Positions 20,938 through 22,793 of a DNA stretch of 22,793 nucleotides are shown piece after piece. A model generated the notes under the pieces. The model saw nothing but the letters and a program-made list of their open reading frames with translations. It had not been told where the DNA came from and did not search any database. Position numbers and translations under genes: made by a program. The stretch covers positions 1 to 22,793 of the IMG/VR virus record IMGVR_UViG_3300025645_000494. One strand, given 5' to 3'. The stretch comes from a virus. Each line of letters begins with the position of its first letter. Positions within the stretch are counted from its first letter, which is position 1.

Positions 20938-21046
20938 TATATTTGGATGTATGTAAGTAAGTTTTAGAGGTAGGAGTCTAAGACTTATTTAAAAAGGTTT
21001 ACACAACCTTAGCCCGATTAGCTCCTACCCTAGTCGGGCTTTTTTA
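20938..21046 (+). ncRNA. Structured leader/small RNA upstream of the replication gene
   Basis: TATATTTG (20938-20945), a full TANNTTTG match, could start a transcript near 20952. Within it, GGTAGGAG (20969-20976) is exactly complementary to CTCCTACC (21022-21029), which is precisely the 8-nt loop of the terminator hairpin. A second hairpin (AAGGTT, AACCTT, 20994-21010) lies directly upstream. The RNA can therefore form a pseudoknot with, or an alternative fold to, the terminator. No strong -33 element was found. Confidence 0.45.
21011..21045 (+). terminator. Intrinsic terminator with complementary loop
   Basis: AGCCCGATTAG (21011-21021) and CTAGTCGGGCT (21030-21040) pair over 11 bp with one G-U pair; a T6 run follows (21040-21045). 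It lies 11 nt before the ATG of the DUF6291-like gene, so it could act as an attenuator for the downstream replication genes as well as the end of the early operon. Confidence 0.85.
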
Positions 21047-21056
21047 TTTTACAGCT

Positions 21057-21665
21057 ATGGAAGGAAAAAGATCATTTTTATTGTATTGCGATTTAATGGA
21101 GATAGTCCATGATCTAACTGATGAAGAGGCTGGACAACTTATCAAAATGGTTGTTGATTATGTCAATGATAAAAATCCAATAACAGAAAATAGAATTTTA
21201 TCTCTTGCATTTAGGCCCATAAAAAACTCTTTGAAGTCAGATTTAAAGAAATGGGAAAGCATAAAGGAAAAAAGAGCTGAAACAGGAAGGTTAGGAGGCC
21301 TAGCAAAAGCTAGCAAAAGTAAGCAAGTGCTACCAAATGCTAAGCAAAACCTAGCAAATCTACCTGTAAGTGTTAGTGTAAGTGAGAATGTAAGTGATAT
21401 TATAGAAAACCATAATGAAATTTTTAGAAAGCTATGGAATAGTGATGGATGGATTGAACCCCTTTGCATTAAATGGAAATGCGAAAAGAAAGACTTTCTC
21501 AATCACTTGAATGGATTTAGAATAGACTGCATCTCAAAGGATGAAATCAAGGAATCTGAAAAGGATGCTAAAAGTCATTTTGTTAATTGGGTCAATAAAG
21601 GGAATCTAGTACCAGTAGAAGAAAAAAAATATACCAAATCAGAAATAGAAAATAATTGGTGGTAA
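21057..21665 (+). CDS. Replication protein, DUF6291-like
   Basis: A 202-residue protein. The N-terminal part (KRSFLLYCDLMEIVHDLTDEEAGQLIKMVVDYV) and RPIKNSLKSDLKKWE near 60-75 match the DUF6291 pattern found in phage replication modules of Bacteroidetes. A linker of repetitive Lys/Ala/Ser and Val/Ser residues follows (about 82-118). The C-terminal domain has FRKLWNSDGWIEPLC and SHFVNWVNKGNLV, typical of phage replisome-organiser/DnaT-like proteins. Its linker is encoded by ten-base repeats that may form the origin (see iterons). The stop overlaps the next ATG (TAATG). Confidence 0.8.
   Translation: MEGKRSFLLYCDLMEIVHDLTDEEAGQLIKMVVDYVNDKNPITENRILSLAFRPIKNSLKSDLKKWESIKEKRAETGRLGGLAKASKSKQVLPNAKQNLANLPVSVSVSENVSDIIENHNEIFRKLWNSDGWIEPLCIKWKCEKKDFLNHLNGFRIDCISKDEIKESEKDAKSHFVNWVNKGNLVPVEEKKYTKSEIENNWW
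21300..21395 (+). repeat. Iteron-like repeats inside the replication gene (candidate origin)
   Basis: Six tandem units of about 10 bp, consensus CTAGCAAAAG, run from 21300 to 21360: CTAGCAAAAG twice, TAAGCAAGTG, CTACCAAATG, CTAAGCAAAAC and CTAGCAAATC. They are followed by hexamers of the GTAAGT type (21366-21395) and then a strongly A/T-rich stretch (21396-21430). Iterons plus an A/T-rich region inside the initiator gene is the lambda ori layout. Confidence 0.5.
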
Positions 21666-21979
21666 TGAAATTAAAAGAAATAAAAAAAGTCAATAGGGCA
21701 TCTGATGACATTTGGAAGCTATTGAGGATGTCAGTTAATACTAAAAATTGGGCCTTACTTGAAAAGAATCTTAATAGGCTGCATTCCCTACAAGGATATT
21801 ATTGTGAACTGCTCACAAATCAATCCTCACTAATAAGGGTTTTAGAATCGGATAATAAATATCTAAGTCAAAGGGAAAGCGAACTAGAAAACGAAAATAT
21901 TATTCTTATTTGTAAAGATAAGGGATATGAATACCAAACTTTAAAAGACAGGCTAGATGAGCTATTCAAAGAAGGATAA
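21665..21979 (+). CDS. Coiled-coil protein between replication genes
   Basis: A 104-residue protein from ATG 21665, which overlaps the previous stop (TAATG). It is basic at the N-terminus (MKLKEIKKVNRASDD) and then almost entirely helical, with heptad-like Leu/Ile spacing (LLEKNLNRLHSLQGYYCELL, then SELENENIILI). It ends within the first codons of the helicase gene (23-nt overlap). It may be a helicase accessory or loader factor by position; no family was recognised. Confidence 0.6.
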   Translation: MKLKEIKKVNRASDDIWKLLRMSVNTKNWALLEKNLNRLHSLQGYYCELLTNQSSLIRVLESDNKYLSQRESELENENIILICKDKGYEYQTLKDRLDELFKEG

Positions 21980-22793
21980 AAAAGATTTTGACCTAGATTT
22001 TTGTGAGTCATCAATCAAAACTTTTGCAGGCCAAAGAGACTCAATGTTAAAAGCCTTTAGGAAGGGCAAAGAACCTGGATCAAAGACCTATGTAAGGGAT
22101 TTAGACTCAGTAGAGATAAAAGGATTCAAAAATAAACTATGGTCTTGGAGAATGGGAGAATTTAACCTTTGGACTGGGTACAATAATGAAGGGAAAAGCC
22201 AATTCCTGATTTTCCTTTGTGTTTTAAAAGCTATTAAAGAAGGATGGAAGTTTGCGTTTTTTAGTCCTGAAAACTATCCACCTGATGAATTTTTTGATGA
22301 CATTATCCATACGATAACTGGAAAAAGCACAGATAAGAATTATAAAAACTTTGACTTGAGTGAAAAAGAATATTTGGATGCTTTTGATTTAGTTAAAGAT
22401 AATTTCTTTTTTGTTTACCCTGAAAAAGACGGTCATCCAGATTTTAGAGTAGAACAAATTGAAGCTGTATTTGAGTATTTGGTATGGGAAAAAGGCGTTA
22501 AGGCTGTGATAATTGATCCATATATTAAGATTAGGCATGAAATGATGCCTGGAGAGCCTGAGCATTTGTATGCATCCCGTTTTATGATGGATAGGATAAA
22601 TTTTACTCGAAAAAATAATGTAAGCTATCATTTAGTAATGCACCAAACCACGCCAAGAAAAGAAAAGGATGGGAACTATCCTCCACCAAGCCTTTACCAG
22701 ATCAAAGGAGGTGGAACCTTTGCAGACAGTACCGATAATGTGATTTCAGTATGGAGGCCAATTAGAGGAACTGACCCTAGTGATACAACCGTA
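21957..22793 (+). CDS. DnaB/Twinkle-like replicative helicase, partial
   Basis: The gene runs to the window edge, so only the first 279 residues are seen. Walker A is TGYNNEGKSQ (73-82), Walker B is VKAVIIDPY (181-189), a sensor-like VMHQTTPRK lies at 228-236, and GGGTFADSTDNVISVWRP (251-268) corresponds to the DnaB/Twinkle segment that closes the RecA-like core. FFSPENYPPDEF resembles the usual FSLEM-type motif following helix 2. No primase domain is present in the visible part, so it resembles a Twinkle-like helicase or a RecA-like core lacking the N-terminal DnaB domain. ATG 21957 lies inside the end of the upstream gene. Confidence 0.82.
   Translation, partial: MSYSKKDKKDFDLDFCESSIKTFAGQRDSMLKAFRKGKEPGSKTYVRDLDSVEIKGFKNKLWSWRMGEFNLWTGYNNEGKSQFLIFLCVLKAIKEGWKFAFFSPENYPPDEFFDDIIHTITGKSTDKNYKNFDLSEKEYLDAFDLVKDNFFFVYPEKDGHPDFRVEQIEAVFEYLVWEKGVKAVIIDPYIKIRHEMMPGEPEHLYASRFMMDRINFTRKNNVSYHLVMHQTTPRKEKDGNYPPPSLYQIKGGGTFADSTDNVISVWRPIRGTDPSDTTV

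Noticed and set aside
21300-21395. CRISPR array
   Set aside because: Repeat units are 6-10 bp without spacers and lie in frame within a coding sequence.
22389-22631. 80-codon open frame on the minus strand
   Set aside because: It lies fully inside the helicase gene on the other strand and has no leader or family pattern; the helicase motifs explain the sequence.

Overview
The window is a large part of a tailed-phage or prophage genome (siphovirus-like, HK97-type head) from a Bacteroidetes host. The host assignment rests on several -7 elements of the Bacteroidetes form TANNTTTG, A-rich non-Shine-Dalgarno leaders (often ACCAAAA before the ATG), low G+C, and protein families typical of Bacteroidetes phages (YopX, ERF, Gp157, DUF6291-like). 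No integrase, lysis cassette or receptor-binding protein lies inside the window, so a prophage and a free phage cannot be told apart.

Late region, minus strand, read right to left. Packaging comes first: small terminase (17467-17811), large terminase (16257-17474) and a small two-helix membrane protein. Then portal, SPP1-gp7/Mu-F-type head morphogenesis protein, HK97 prohead protease and major capsid, closed by a terminator at 10409-10437. Next come an odd 123-nt tRNA-Leu-like element and an accessory block (three unknowns, a class I methyltransferase, a two-domain glycosyltransferase). The connector set follows (small ORF, gp6-like connector, head closure, a possible fibre/decoration protein, gp10-like, tail terminator). 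Last are tail tube, the tail assembly chaperone pair with an A9 slippery site for -1 frameshifting, and the tape measure.

The late strand is broken by three plus-strand islands: small ORFs at 3403-4540, a PAPS-reductase-like gene at 12500-13312, and a YopX gene at 15578-16003. After each island the minus-strand genes resume from a promoter of one shared design, a TATATTTG-like -7 element, then AAACG, then ATG at 17-18 nt. The same design precedes the small terminase gene.

Early region, plus strand (17929 to the right edge): a tight operon of small proteins, ERF single-strand annealing protein, Gp157-family protein and HTH proteins. A leader RNA follows, whose terminator loop is exactly complementary to an upstream segment. 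Then come a DUF6291-like replication protein carrying ten-base iterons inside its gene, a coiled-coil protein, and a DnaB/Twinkle-like helicase cut by the window edge. An inverted repeat sits between the promoter elements of this operon.

The most unusual feature is the island at 3268-4330. It looks like remnants of integron gene cassettes: attC-like sites with paired R and L arms, and two ORFs whose two ends carry the matched GTTAGC...GCTAAC core bases that integron cassettes show. It sits between the tail terminator and tail tube genes.
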